This document shows, in pieces, positions 7,295 through 14,314 of a stretch of DNA of 19,164 nt. Under the pieces are notes generated by a model. That model had not been told where the DNA came from and made no database searches. It worked only from the letters and a program-made list of their open reading frames with translations. The number at the start of each line of letters is the position of its first letter. The stretch's first letter is position 1. Source of the DNA: Chloroflexi bacterium UBA4730 (GTDB taxonomy: Bacteria; Chloroflexota; Limnocylindria; P2-11E); the NCBI GenBank assembly GCA_002404155.1, contig DHJC01000052.1:1-19164 (forward strand), read 5' to 3'. A program made the position numbers and the translations under genes.

Positions 7295-7990
7295 GTGGTC
7301 ATCGGAGTGCTGCTCGCCGCCGGCATCGGCGGGGTCATCGTCTTCGCGCTGTTGCTCATCTTCCGCAAGGACCTCGTTGGCGTGGATCTGTCGGCTCGCC
7401 GCCTGCTGCGGCTCTACCTCTACCTCGCATCGCTCGCGGCGGTGATGGTGTTCGCCATCGGCGTGGCGACCGCGTTCGATTGGGGCATGGCCCGCGCGTT
7501 CGGCGGTGAGGCGGTGTACGGCCGACCGCCGACGGCGCAGCTGTGTCCCACGGGCGTGAACTGCATCGATCCCGACCGGCTGCGTCTCCAATACCAGCAC
7601 GAGCGCGACCAGCGCGAACAGCAAGACCTGCTTCGCGGCGTGACCCTCGCCGTTTTCGGCGCCGCGTTCTGGGGAGGACACCGCCTCGCGCGTGCACGGA
7701 TGGGCGACCCTTCGGAAGCGACGTCGACGCTGCGGCGGGCATACAACGTCCTCGGCACGTTCGTCTTCGGCGTCGGAACGGTGGTCCTTCTGCCGGTCGG
7801 CATCTATCAGGTCCTCTACGTCACCCTGCTACAGCCTGCGCCGGACGTCTTCGTCCAGGGCGTCGGCGATTCGCTCTCTGGGGGCATCGTCGCGGCCGTG
7901 CTCTGGCCCGTCTATCTGCTGCGCGCAGTGCGCGCCGTCCTCGCGTCGACACCATCATCGACGGCCGCCGTGCCGCGCGCCGCGATCTAG
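7295..7990 (+). CDS. Multi-pass membrane protein, possibly DUF5671-like
   Basis: A 231-residue integral membrane protein. Hydrophobic segments lie near 2-22, 40-60, 113-130, 150-172 and 190-212. The ARRLLRLYLYLASLAAVMVFAIG stretch resembles the start of DUF5671 repeats, a tentative match. The loop between segments 2 and 3 has two Cys (LCPTGVNC) followed by a charged EHERDQREQQD-like helix, so it may carry an extracytoplasmic disulfide or metal site. The GTG at 7295 has AGGAGG at ideal spacing. It sits between the USP and zinc-ribbon genes, suggesting a stress-related role, but no function is shown. Confidence 0.82.
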   Translation: MVIGVLLAAGIGGVIVFALLLIFRKDLVGVDLSARRLLRLYLYLASLAAVMVFAIGVATAFDWGMARAFGGEAVYGRPPTAQLCPTGVNCIDPDRLRLQYQHERDQREQQDLLRGVTLAVFGAAFWGGHRLARARMGDPSEATSTLRRAYNVLGTFVFGVGTVVLLPVGIYQVLYVTLLQPAPDVFVQGVGDSLSGGIVAAVLWPVYLLRAVRAVLASTPSSTAAVPRAAI

Positions 7991-8008
7991 ATCGGGGAAG
8001 AGACAGTC

Positions 8009-8260
8009 ATGGCCGCCACCGAGACCGAACGCTGCACGGAATGCGGCGCGCCGCTGACCGACGGGGTGTGCGGCAGCTGTGCCCCGAGTGGTCGGCCGCT
8101 GGACAAGGGCGCGCGGCGTCGCGTCGCGGCCGCCGCGGCGCACGAGAAGGAGCTCTGGGACGAGCATGCCGTGACGCGCAAGCTGCACGCCCGTGCCGAC
8201 GCGGACGTGCTACCTGCTCGGAAGCCTCGACCGCGATCAGATCGGCCGCCCGCTCCTTGA
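8009..8260 (+). CDS. Small zinc-ribbon protein, probably frame-shifted near its 3' end
   Basis: The open frame gives 83 residues. Residues 9-24 hold two CxxC pairs (CTECGAPL...CGSC), a zinc-ribbon knuckle, followed by an Ala/Arg/Glu-rich helix. The ATG at 8009 follows GGGAAGAG and lies 18 nt after the membrane-protein stop, so it closes the operon. From about 8208 coding-like third-position GC leaves this frame: it moves to the frame reading YLLGSLDRDQIGRPLLERH, then at about 8262 to one reading LDRIDAHMDGRYAVP. Dropping one base near 8208 and one C from the CCC near 8270 joins them. The intact gene may have run to about 8389. I cannot name the family. Confidence 0.6.
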   Translation: MAATETERCTECGAPLTDGVCGSCAPSGRPLDKGARRRVAAAAAHEKELWDEHAVTRKLHARADADVLPARKPRPRSDRPPAP

Positions 8261-8715
8261 GCGCCACCCTCGATCGGATCGACGCGCACATGGATGGCCG
8301 CTACGCCGTGCCGTTGCTTCGATCTCGCCGCCTCTCGCCCGACACCGAGGGGACCAACGGCATCGGCCACAGAGGACGAACGGCTCTAGCCGGATGATCC
8401 ACGCCGCGCGACCATAACGACAGCCCCGAGGGGCCTGCCACAGGGACCGCCTCCAGAGATCCGATCAACGGAGACGATCACGGGAGCGGCATCAAAGACG
8501 GTCGGCGATGGCATCAACGACCGGCTCCGCCGCGAAGGGGGTGGGTCATGAACACCTCATCGATGGTCGGCAGGTCGCTTGGGGCCGTTTGTTTCCTACC
8601 GCCGACCTGCCTATCGACGCCCTTCGGTCACCCGCCCCACGATCTGCGCGCCGAGCACGACGCGCTCGCGCAGGAGATGACCCGCTTGGATCAGGGCGAG
8701 ACGCGACTCGAACCA
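8261..8715. other. Gap after the zinc-ribbon gene: coding-like remnants and hairpins
   Basis: Bases 8261-8389 look like the shifted tail of the zinc-ribbon gene. Beyond it are a small GCCC/GGGC hairpin at 8423-8434 and the longer hairpin at 8560-8617. From about 8640 to 8712 the plus strand reads coding-like in one frame (HDLRAEHDALAQEMTRL, a coiled-coil style helix), but that frame then runs antisense into the hemolysin III gene with no proper stop, so it is at most a gene fragment. Confidence 0.5.
8560..8617. terminator. Long interrupted hairpin between convergent genes
   Basis: TCGAT at 8560-8564 pairs with ATCGA at 8613-8617, and GGCAGGTCG at 8569-8577 pairs perfectly with CGACCTGCC at 8603-8611, giving 14 pairs with an asymmetric internal loop and a 25-nt T/C-rich apical loop. 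It sits between the USP operon and the convergent hemolysin III gene, so a bidirectional terminator is likely. Confidence 0.45.
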
Positions 8716-9366
8716 CTACGGGCGCGGCGCAGGCAGGACGTAGACGAGGACGACAACGTAAAACGCGACCGCTGCCGCGATGGTCAAGAGGTGAAACACC
8801 TCGTGATACCCGAAGACGCGCGGCCAGGGGTCCGGCCACCTGCGCGCGTACAGCAGCGCGCCCGCGGAGTAGAGCACGCCCCCGGCGATGAGGAGCCCGA
8901 TGGCGGGCCATGGGAGTGCCGCCGAGATCTGCCCGAGGGCCGCCAGGGCGATCCAGCCCACCCCAACGTATAGGCCCGCGCGCACCCGGCGGCGCAGCTG
9001 CACTCCGGCGACCGCCGCCCCGACCCCGACGAGGGCCGCGCCCCACGCCGCGCCGAGGATGCCGACCCGCCACCACCCGGACAGCACGTTGAATGCGAGC
9101 GGGGTATAGGTCGCGGCGATCAGGACGAAGATGTTCGCGTGATCGACCCGCCGCAGGATCGCGCGGCGGGCCGGCGTCCAGGTATGCACGTGGTAGATGG
9201 CGCTGACGGCGAGGAGCAGGGTGAGACCGGCGCCGTACACGAGCATCGACAGCTGCCGCGGCCAATCGCCTTTGGACAATACGACGAGGTACGTTCCACC
9301 CAGCGCGGCAACGAGCGCAGCCCCGGCGTGGATGTAGCCGCGCAACAGCGGGCGCGCGCTCGTCAC
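8716..9366 (-). CDS. Hemolysin III family (PAQR/TrhA) membrane protein
   Basis: A 216-residue protein with seven predicted membrane segments. It carries the PAQR/hemolysin III signatures: SAIYHVHTW in the first third, RRVDHANIFVLIAATYTP in the middle, and the C-terminal YHEVFHLLTIAAAVAFYVVV. The conserved Ser, His and Asp residues that bind a metal in PAQR receptors are present. Bacterial members (YqfA/TrhA) affect membrane energetics and fatty-acid balance; direct hemolysis is doubtful. I chose the GTG at 9364-9366 (VTSARPLLRG) because it gives family length and follows GAGGAG at about 12 nt. The frame stays open to 9504, but that extension is Arg/Ser-rich and unlike the family. Divergent from the M50 protease gene. 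Confidence 0.88.
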   Translation of the reverse strand: MTSARPLLRGYIHAGAALVAALGGTYLVVLSKGDWPRQLSMLVYGAGLTLLLAVSAIYHVHTWTPARRAILRRVDHANIFVLIAATYTPLAFNVLSGWWRVGILGAAWGAALVGVGAAVAGVQLRRRVRAGLYVGVGWIALAALGQISAALPWPAIGLLIAGGVLYSAGALLYARRWPDPWPRVFGYHEVFHLLTIAAAVAFYVVVLVYVLPAPRP

Positions 9367-9517
9367 GCTCGCAGGATGCTCCTCTGTCAAAGGCGGTCTG
9401 AAATCACCTTTCGCGGTGATGCCTTTCGCCAATCGCGACCGGCTTCGGCTTCCACGATATGCGCCCCTCGACCGCCTCGATGTTCGCTGCCCGCGAGCGG
9501 TCACGCGCCCTGGCGTT

Positions 9518-9557
9518 AGGAGCCGAACGCACCGTGAGAAGGGGTCGTTCGGCTCCT
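9518..9557. promoter_or_regulatory. 12-bp perfect inverted repeat upstream of the M50 protease gene
   Basis: AGGAGCCGAACG at 9518-9529 and its exact complement CGTTCGGCTCCT at 9546-9557 flank a 16-nt loop. It lies between two divergent genes, 34 nt before the protease start, so it is not an end-of-gene terminator. Extended inward, each arm reads GG-N2-CGTTCGGCTCCT, so it could also be two head-to-head protein sites with the TTCGGC core of the other palindromes. Confidence 0.55.
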
Positions 9558-9590
9558 GCCTGAACCCCTGGCGTACCTAGCCTTGAGTCG

Positions 9591-10733
9591 ATGCCCGGTT
9601 CACTGCGTCTCGGCCGCCTGTTCGGTATCGAGATCCGGGTCCACTTCTCCTGGGCCCTGATCTTCCTGCTGGTCACCCTCTCGCTCGCCCAGGGCGTGCT
9701 GCCGGCGAGCTGGTCGGACACCAAGCAGCTCGTGGTTGCGGCGATTGCCGCGCTGCTGTTCTTCATCTGCGTTCTGCTGCATGAGCTTGCGCATTCGCTC
9801 GTGGCGCGACGACTCGGCATGCGCGTCTCGTCGATCACGCTGTTCTTGCTTGGAGGCGTCTCGAACCTGACCGAGGAGCCGAAGCGCGCCAGCGCCGAAT
9901 TCTTCATGGCTGTCGCCGGCCCGCTGACGAGCTTCGTCCTCGCCGGGCTTGCGTACGGCGTTCATCAGCTTGCTGCTCGGGTCCTCGATGCCGGGGCGAT
10001 GACGACCGTGACACCCGTAACCGACTACCTAACGACCATCAACATCGGCGTCGCGCTCTTCAACCTCGTGCCCGGCTACCCCCTGGACGGTGGACGCGTG
10101 CTGCGGTCCATTATTTGGGGTCTCGGCCGCGATCGCTCCGCCGCGACGAGGATCGCTAGCCGCGGCGGCGAGGTCGTCGCCGTCCTGCTCGGCCTGATCG
10201 GCGGTCTGCTGCTTCTCACGGGCGATGCCGTCGGCCTGTGGTACTTCGTCATCGCCTACTTCCTCTTCGGCATGGCGCGCGGGAGCCTCGAGCAGGAGCG
10301 CGTCGAGGGACTGGCGAAGGGGATCCGCGTCCGCCAGCTGATGAGCACCGACTTCCGCTCGACTTCGCCGGAGACGACGCTCGACGTATTCATTCGGGAT
10401 CTCGTGCTGCCATTCAACCTGCGCGCCGTCCCCGTGCTCAGCCAGGGCCGGCTTCAGGGTGCGCTGACGATCGGCGACCTACACAAGGTGGTGGCGAGCG
10501 GATGGTCGTCGACCCGGGTCGGCCAGGTGATGATCCCGGCGCGTGAGGTGCACTCGATCGCGCCCGATGATCTGCTCGTCTCGGCTCTCGAACGCCTCGG
10601 TCCGAGCGATACGTTCCTTCCGGTGATCGAGGCCGGCGCGGTAATTGGCGTTCTCGAGCGCGACGCGGTCACTGGCTACCTGCGCACCCGCGAGATGCTC
10701 GAAGCGGTCAGGCGCAGCAACCGGGCGGCCTGA
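9591..10733 (+). CDS. Site-2 protease (M50) with CBS domains, Rip3-like
   Basis: A 380-residue intramembrane zinc metalloprotease. HELAH at 64-68 gives two zinc ligands and the catalytic Glu; NLVPGYPLDGGR at 158-169 gives the third ligand, Asp166. About six hydrophobic segments fill 1-235, and a cytoplasmic tail with paired CBS domains spans about 243-375 (RQLMSTDF... and GQVMIPAREV...). Such proteases cleave membrane-anchored anti-sigma factors or other transmembrane proteins, and CBS tails usually sense adenine nucleotides. The domain order matches mycobacterial Rip3 (Rv2625c), a DosR-regulon member as I recall. No anti-sigma gene is in the window, so the substrate is unknown. The ATG at 9591 has only a weak ribosome site and follows the inverted repeat. 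Confidence 0.93.
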   Translation: MPGSLRLGRLFGIEIRVHFSWALIFLLVTLSLAQGVLPASWSDTKQLVVAAIAALLFFICVLLHELAHSLVARRLGMRVSSITLFLLGGVSNLTEEPKRASAEFFMAVAGPLTSFVLAGLAYGVHQLAARVLDAGAMTTVTPVTDYLTTINIGVALFNLVPGYPLDGGRVLRSIIWGLGRDRSAATRIASRGGEVVAVLLGLIGGLLLLTGDAVGLWYFVIAYFLFGMARGSLEQERVEGLAKGIRVRQLMSTDFRSTSPETTLDVFIRDLVLPFNLRAVPVLSQGRLQGALTIGDLHKVVASGWSSTRVGQVMIPAREVHSIAPDDLLVSALERLGPSDTFLPVIEAGAVIGVLERDAVTGYLRTREMLEAVRRSNRAA

Positions 10734-10915
10734 GCGCGAAGGAGGCTCCGACCCTAGGGCCCGTCGGGGAGATTCGCGCAGCGTGGTGTTCGCGAACTAG
10801 GTCGGTGGCGGGTTCGATTCGATTCTGGACGCGGTCGCCCATGCGCTCGAGGTTGTGTGCCGTCGAAAGCAGAAAGTGGCGCGTCAACCACGGTGAGCGC
10901 CATCGCCGACAAGAA

Positions 10916-10941
10916 CGACCGCCGGCGTGGGCCGGCGGTCG
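10916..10941 (-). terminator. Intrinsic terminator of the small membrane protein gene
   Basis: CGACCGCCGGC at 10916-10926 pairs perfectly with GCCGGCGGTCG at 10931-10941 across a GTGG loop. Read on the minus strand it lies about 21 nt after the stop at 10963 and is followed by TTCTTGT, giving an 11-bp stem plus a short U-rich tail. Confidence 0.8.
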
Positions 10942-10962
10942 CGACTCGATCCGCGGAACAGC

Positions 10963-11250
10963 CTACGTGGCCGGCGCCGGGACCGCCATCTGGATCACCG
11001 CTTCGGTGACTGCGCCGACGATCAGGCCCGCGATCGCCGCGGGGATGACCACCAGTCCGTCGACCGCGTAGTTCGTGAGGCCACTGAATAGGTTGCTCAC
11101 GAGCCACTGGCTGCCGAGGTACGCGCCGACGCCGGTCGTGAGCGTCACGATCAGCCAGTCGTATGACGTCTTCGGCTTCAGGAGGTATTGCGCGCCAAGA
11201 CCAAGGACCAATGCCGCGACGATGACGATGGTGAATCCGAGAGGGCCCAT
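10963..11250 (-). CDS. Small membrane protein, unknown family
   Basis: A 95-residue protein with three hydrophobic stretches: about 4-22 (FTIVIVAALVLGLGAQYLL), 31-50 (DWLIVTLTTGVGAYLGSQWL) and 65-90 (GLVVIPAAIAGLIVGAVTEAV). The Gly-rich third segment is reminiscent of GlsB/YeaQ-type stress membrane proteins, but I would not assign it. The ATG at 11248-11250 follows AAGGGAGC on the minus strand; the longer open frame to 11916 overlaps the phosphoribosyltransferase gene and is a shadow. It is divergent from that gene, shares an intergenic region holding a palindrome, and ends at a clear terminator. Confidence 0.75.
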   Translation of the reverse strand: MGPLGFTIVIVAALVLGLGAQYLLKPKTSYDWLIVTLTTGVGAYLGSQWLVSNLFSGLTNYAVDGLVVIPAAIAGLIVGAVTEAVIQMAVPAPAT

Positions 11251-11331
11251 CTGCTTGCTCCCTTCGCGCTCCGAACTTCGATCTCCCCGAAGCGCTGGAA
11301 CCAAGCATCGAACGCCCGTGCGGTGGGCGAT

Positions 11332-11346
11332 AGGGCCGAAGGTCCG
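11332..11346 (-). promoter_or_regulatory. Candidate DosR-like palindrome, site 3
   Basis: On the minus strand this reads CGGACC-TTC-GGCCCT. Against the mycobacterial DosR consensus as I remember it (GGGACTTnnGnCCCT), 9 of 11 fixed positions match. It lies 82 bases before the small membrane protein start and 127 before the phosphoribosyltransferase start, in a divergent intergenic region. Confidence 0.45.
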
Positions 11347-11473
11347 GAAACGGGAAGACCACCGTCGCGGAGCGGCGGCCAGCGAGCGCCGCGCCCGCCG
11401 CGAGACGTTGTGCACTCCGGACACCGGCCGAATGGCACTGTCGGCCTGGCCCGCCGGCAGCGACACTCCGGAG

Positions 11474-12124
11474 ATGGCGCTGTTCCGCGACCGAGCCGAC
11501 GCCGGCGCACGGCTGGCGACCGCACTCCAGGGTTTCCGTGGTCCCGACGTCCTCGTGCTGGGGATCCCCCGCGGCGGCGTCCCGGTCGCCGCGATCGTGG
11601 CCCACGCCCTCGGCGGTGAGCTCGACATCATCGTTGCCCGCAAGGCCGGCGCGCCGGGGAACCCTGAGCTCGCGATCGGGGCGGTCACGCCGGATGGCAC
11701 CCGTGATGTGAACGATGACGTGGTCCAGGCCCTCGCGGTCACGGCGGCGGAGCTGGACGACGCGTTCACCACGGCGAGCCGGGAGGCGGCGGAGCGGGAG
11801 CGGCGGTTCCGCGGCACACGGCCCAAGCCGAAGCTCCATGGCCGCACCGTGATCGTGGTCGACGACGGCATCGCGACCGGTGCCACGATCCGCGCCGCCA
11901 TCCGCTCGATCCGCAAGAGCCGGCCGAGCCGGCTGGTGATCGCGGTGCCGGTGGGCGCCCCCGAGTCGTGCGCCGAGATCGAGAACGAGGTCGACGAGCT
12001 CGTCTGCCTGGAGCGGCCGAGTTCCTTCCGCGGGGTCGGTCAGTTCTACGACTCGTTCCCGCAGGTCGCCGACGAGAAAGTCCAGCAGCTCCTGAGCCAG
12101 ACCGCGGTCGCGTTCGCGAGCTGA
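11474..12124 (+). CDS. Phosphoribosyltransferase family protein (COG1926-like)
   Basis: A 216-residue type I phosphoribosyltransferase-fold protein. It starts MALFRDRADAGARLATAL, the usual opening of this family, then VLGIPRGGVPVAA at 28-40, IIVARKAGAPGNPELAIGAV at 52-71, and the PRPP loop VIVVDDGIATGATIRAA at 126-142. The acceptor substrate is unknown. In many bacteria, including Rv0571c as I recall, this domain is fused to a dienelactone-hydrolase-like domain; here that domain is encoded separately about 1.5 kb downstream. I prefer the ATG at 11474 on homology, although GGAG abuts it; an ATG at 11432 is possible. Its TGA overlaps the ATG of the PRPP synthase by one base, implying coupled translation. 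Confidence 0.88.
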   Translation: MALFRDRADAGARLATALQGFRGPDVLVLGIPRGGVPVAAIVAHALGGELDIIVARKAGAPGNPELAIGAVTPDGTRDVNDDVVQALAVTAAELDDAFTTASREAAERERRFRGTRPKPKLHGRTVIVVDDGIATGATIRAAIRSIRKSRPSRLVIAVPVGAPESCAEIENEVDELVCLERPSSFRGVGQFYDSFPQVADEKVQQLLSQTAVAFAS

Positions 12125-13047
12125 TGCGTCTCGCGCTCATCGCGGGCAGCGCCAACCCGGGGCTCGCCGCCGCTGTCGCCCGCCGAGTGGGTGTCGAGCT
12201 CGATGCCGTCACGATCGACCGCTTCCCGGACGGTGAGCTTGGTGTCAGCGTCGGCAGCCTGCGCGGCGCGGACGTCTATGTTCTTCAGTCGACCGGTCCG
12301 CCCGCGCACGATCACCTCGTCGAGCTCGCGCTGCTCGCTGATGCGGTGCGGCGCTCCGGTGCGGCTCGCATCTCCGGCGTCATCCCGTACCTCGCGTACG
12401 CACGTCAGGATCGACGTGAGCGGGAAGGACAGGGCATCGGTGCGAGGGTCGTCGCGGAGCTCATCGGCGGTCTCTTCGACCGCGTCGTGGCGGTCGATCT
12501 GCACACCTCCGCGGTCGAGGGCTTCTTCGGCTGCCCCGTGGAGCAGCTCAGCGCGGTCCCGTTGCTCGCGGCGTACGTCCGGTCGTCGATGACGGACCAC
12601 GTCGTCGTCGCGCCGGATCTCGGAGCCGTGAAGCGCGCCGAACGCTACGCGCGGATGCTGGGCCTCCGGACGGCGGTCGTGCGCAAGAGCCGGCTCTCCG
12701 GACGCGAGGTGGAGGCGACGGCCGTCGAGGGCGACGTACGCGACCGTCCGGTGCTCATCGTCGACGACATGGTCAGCACCGGCGCGACGATCGAGGCAGC
12801 CGTGCGCGCCCTCCGTGGCGCCGGAGCGCTCCAGGCCACCGTCGTCGCGACGCACGGCCTCCTCGTGCCGCCCGCCGAGGAGCGCCTCACCGGGCTCGGC
12901 CTCGCGGCGATCGTCCTCACGGACAGCGTTCCGCCGCCGGCGTGGGGAGGCGCGGCCACGGTCGTGAGCGTCGCCGATCTCCTCGCGGACGCGGTCGGCC
13001 GGCTGCACCGCGACGAGCCTCTCGCCGACCTCGTCCGCCGGGACTGA
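12124..13047 (+). CDS. prs: Ribose-phosphate pyrophosphokinase (PRPP synthase)
   Basis: A 307-residue enzyme making PRPP from ribose 5-phosphate and ATP, the donor for nucleotide, histidine and tryptophan synthesis. Motifs in order: RFPDGELGVSV (33-43), PYLAYARQDRRER with the ATP-loop Arg/Gln/Asp (88-100), DLHTSAVEGFF with catalytic His127, VVAPDLGAVKRAERYA (161-176), and the PRPP-binding loop VLIVDDMVSTGATI (210-223). It is slightly shorter than the usual 315 or so. It is translationally coupled to the phosphoribosyltransferase, which would supply that enzyme's substrate locally. Whether it is the only prs in the genome cannot be seen; the stress-gene context suggests it may be a second copy. 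Confidence 0.93.
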   Translation: MRLALIAGSANPGLAAAVARRVGVELDAVTIDRFPDGELGVSVGSLRGADVYVLQSTGPPAHDHLVELALLADAVRRSGAARISGVIPYLAYARQDRREREGQGIGARVVAELIGGLFDRVVAVDLHTSAVEGFFGCPVEQLSAVPLLAAYVRSSMTDHVVVAPDLGAVKRAERYARMLGLRTAVVRKSRLSGREVEATAVEGDVRDRPVLIVDDMVSTGATIEAAVRALRGAGALQATVVATHGLLVPPAEERLTGLGLAAIVLTDSVPPPAWGGAATVVSVADLLADAVGRLHRDEPLADLVRRD

Positions 13048-13186
13048 GCCGGAGGTCCCGGCGAGAACGTGACCTGCGCCTCTCGCCGATGCGGCCAGGC
13101 GACCGACACTCTGAGCGGACGCCCACGGCGCACCACACGATATCGACGTTGGGGCGGCGACCCCGCGTCCAGGAAGGCGGCTCGAG

Positions 13187-13468
13187 ATGATCACGGTCGG
13201 GAAGATGCTGGAGCTCCAAGGACAGGGACGTGAGCCGGTCCATTCGCACCCGCTGCTCGTCCACACGCATGACCACTACCACGTCGCGCACGTGCACGCG
13301 TCCGGAATGACGCCGGATTTCACGCACCAGGCCTGCTGGCACGCGCATGAGCACGACCACAACCAGGTGACGCACAGCCACGACTATTCGCGACTGAACG
13401 AGGACGAGCACCACGACCGGCGCGGCCACATCCACGACCATGCCGCACCGGTGCAGGCGGCCATGTAG
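13187..13468 (+). CDS. Histidine-rich small protein, probable metal binder
   Basis: A 93-residue protein with 20 His, mostly in HxH clusters at about 18-36 (VHTHDHYHVAHVH), 46-66 (WHAHEHDH, THSH) and 76-86 (EHHDRRGHIHDH). Acidic and aromatic residues separate the clusters, with one Cys near 49. There is no signal peptide, so it is cytoplasmic. Such composition suits binding or buffering of Zn, Ni, Co or Cu; the metal is not determined. The ATG at 13187 follows AGGAAGG at good spacing. It lies 139 nt after prs and just before the hydrolase. I recall similar short hypothetical proteins in high-GC soil bacteria but no named family. Confidence 0.85.
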   Translation: MITVGKMLELQGQGREPVHSHPLLVHTHDHYHVAHVHASGMTPDFTHQACWHAHEHDHNQVTHSHDYSRLNEDEHHDRRGHIHDHAAPVQAAM

Positions 13469-13603
13469 ATGTGCGCGGGCATGCGCTTCGCGCCGCGCGG
13501 GCCCGAGGGGCGCACAGCGCCGTTCCGCCCCTTCTTGGCCTTCCGGCCCACCGAATTCGCGCCCTCCGACCCTAGCGGGCGCGCCGCCCGGGCCCGACGC
13601 TGG

Positions 13604-14314
13604 GTGACCGTGGAAACGCATCCAGGACCCGTCGGCGGACAAGTGCGTATCGCGACGGCCGGCGTCGTGCTGCAGGCCGATCTCGTCGTGCCCGAGGACG
13701 CGATGGGGATCGTCGCGTTCGCGCACGGCAGCGGCAGCGGCCGGTTCAGCCCGCGCAACCGCTTCGTCGCGAGCGCGCTGAACAAGGCGGGCCTTGGCAC
13801 GCTTCTCGCGGACCTGTTGACGGCCTCCGAGGAGCGGGTCGACGCCCGGACCGCGGCGCTGCGCTTCGACATCGATCTCCTCACCCGCCGGCTCATCGGC
13901 ATCGTCGACTGGCTGTCGGAGGATGAAGCGACCCAAAGGCTTCCGATCGGGCTCTTCGGCGCGAGCACCGGTGCGGCAGCGGCGGTACGTGCGGGCGCGG
14001 CATGCCCGGGGCTCGTGAGGGCGATCGTCTCGCGCGGCGGTCGCGTCGATCTCGCCGAGGACGAGCTCCCGCGCTGTACGGCACCGACGCTCCTGATCGT
14101 CGGCGGCGACGATCAGGAGGTCCTCGCGCTGAATCGCCAGGCCCTCGACCAAAGCAGCGCGACCGCGAAGCAGCTCGTCGTCGTCGCGGGAGCGACGCAC
14201 CTGTTCGAGGAGCGCGGCGCGCTCGAGCAGGTCGCGCGATCGGCGGCAACGTGGTTCCTCGAGCACCTCGGCGCGACCGCTCCGACGGCCGCGATGAGAT
14301 CAAACCAGAGCTAG
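13604..14314 (+). CDS. Dienelactone-hydrolase-like alpha/beta hydrolase
   Basis: A 236-residue cytoplasmic hydrolase. FAHGSGSGRFSPRNRFVA supplies the oxyanion region, LFGASTG is the nucleophile elbow with Ser, GGDDQEV the acid Asp, and GATHLFEE the base His. This is the subgroup often fused behind COG1926 phosphoribosyltransferases; here the two are separate with prs and the His-rich gene between them. The open frame extends upstream to an ATG at 13469, directly after the His-rich stop, but those 45 residues are Pro/Arg-rich and unlike the family, so I prefer the GTG at 13604. Neither start has a good ribosome site. Its TAG overlaps the stop of the convergent cupredoxin gene in one CTAG. Confidence 0.85.
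   Translation: MTVETHPGPVGGQVRIATAGVVLQADLVVPEDAMGIVAFAHGSGSGRFSPRNRFVASALNKAGLGTLLADLLTASEERVDARTAALRFDIDLLTRRLIGIVDWLSEDEATQRLPIGLFGASTGAAAAVRAGAACPGLVRAIVSRGGRVDLAEDELPRCTAPTLLIVGGDDQEVLALNRQALDQSSATAKQLVVVAGATHLFEERGALEQVARSAATWFLEHLGATAPTAAMRSNQS

Noticed and set aside
6297..7368. Two long minus-strand frames of over 300 codons.
   Set aside because: Antisense to the universal stress protein, whose domains and ribosome site are clear; long shadows are expected at high GC.
8548..8973. 141-codon plus-strand frame with a coding-like stretch at 8640-8712.
   Set aside because: Most of it runs antisense through the hemolysin III gene; only a short fragment looks coding, so I treat it as a remnant at best.
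10805..10835. GGTTCGATTC near 10809 looks like a tRNA T-loop.
   Set aside because: The flanking bases do not form the 5-bp T stem and no acceptor or anticodon arms fit.
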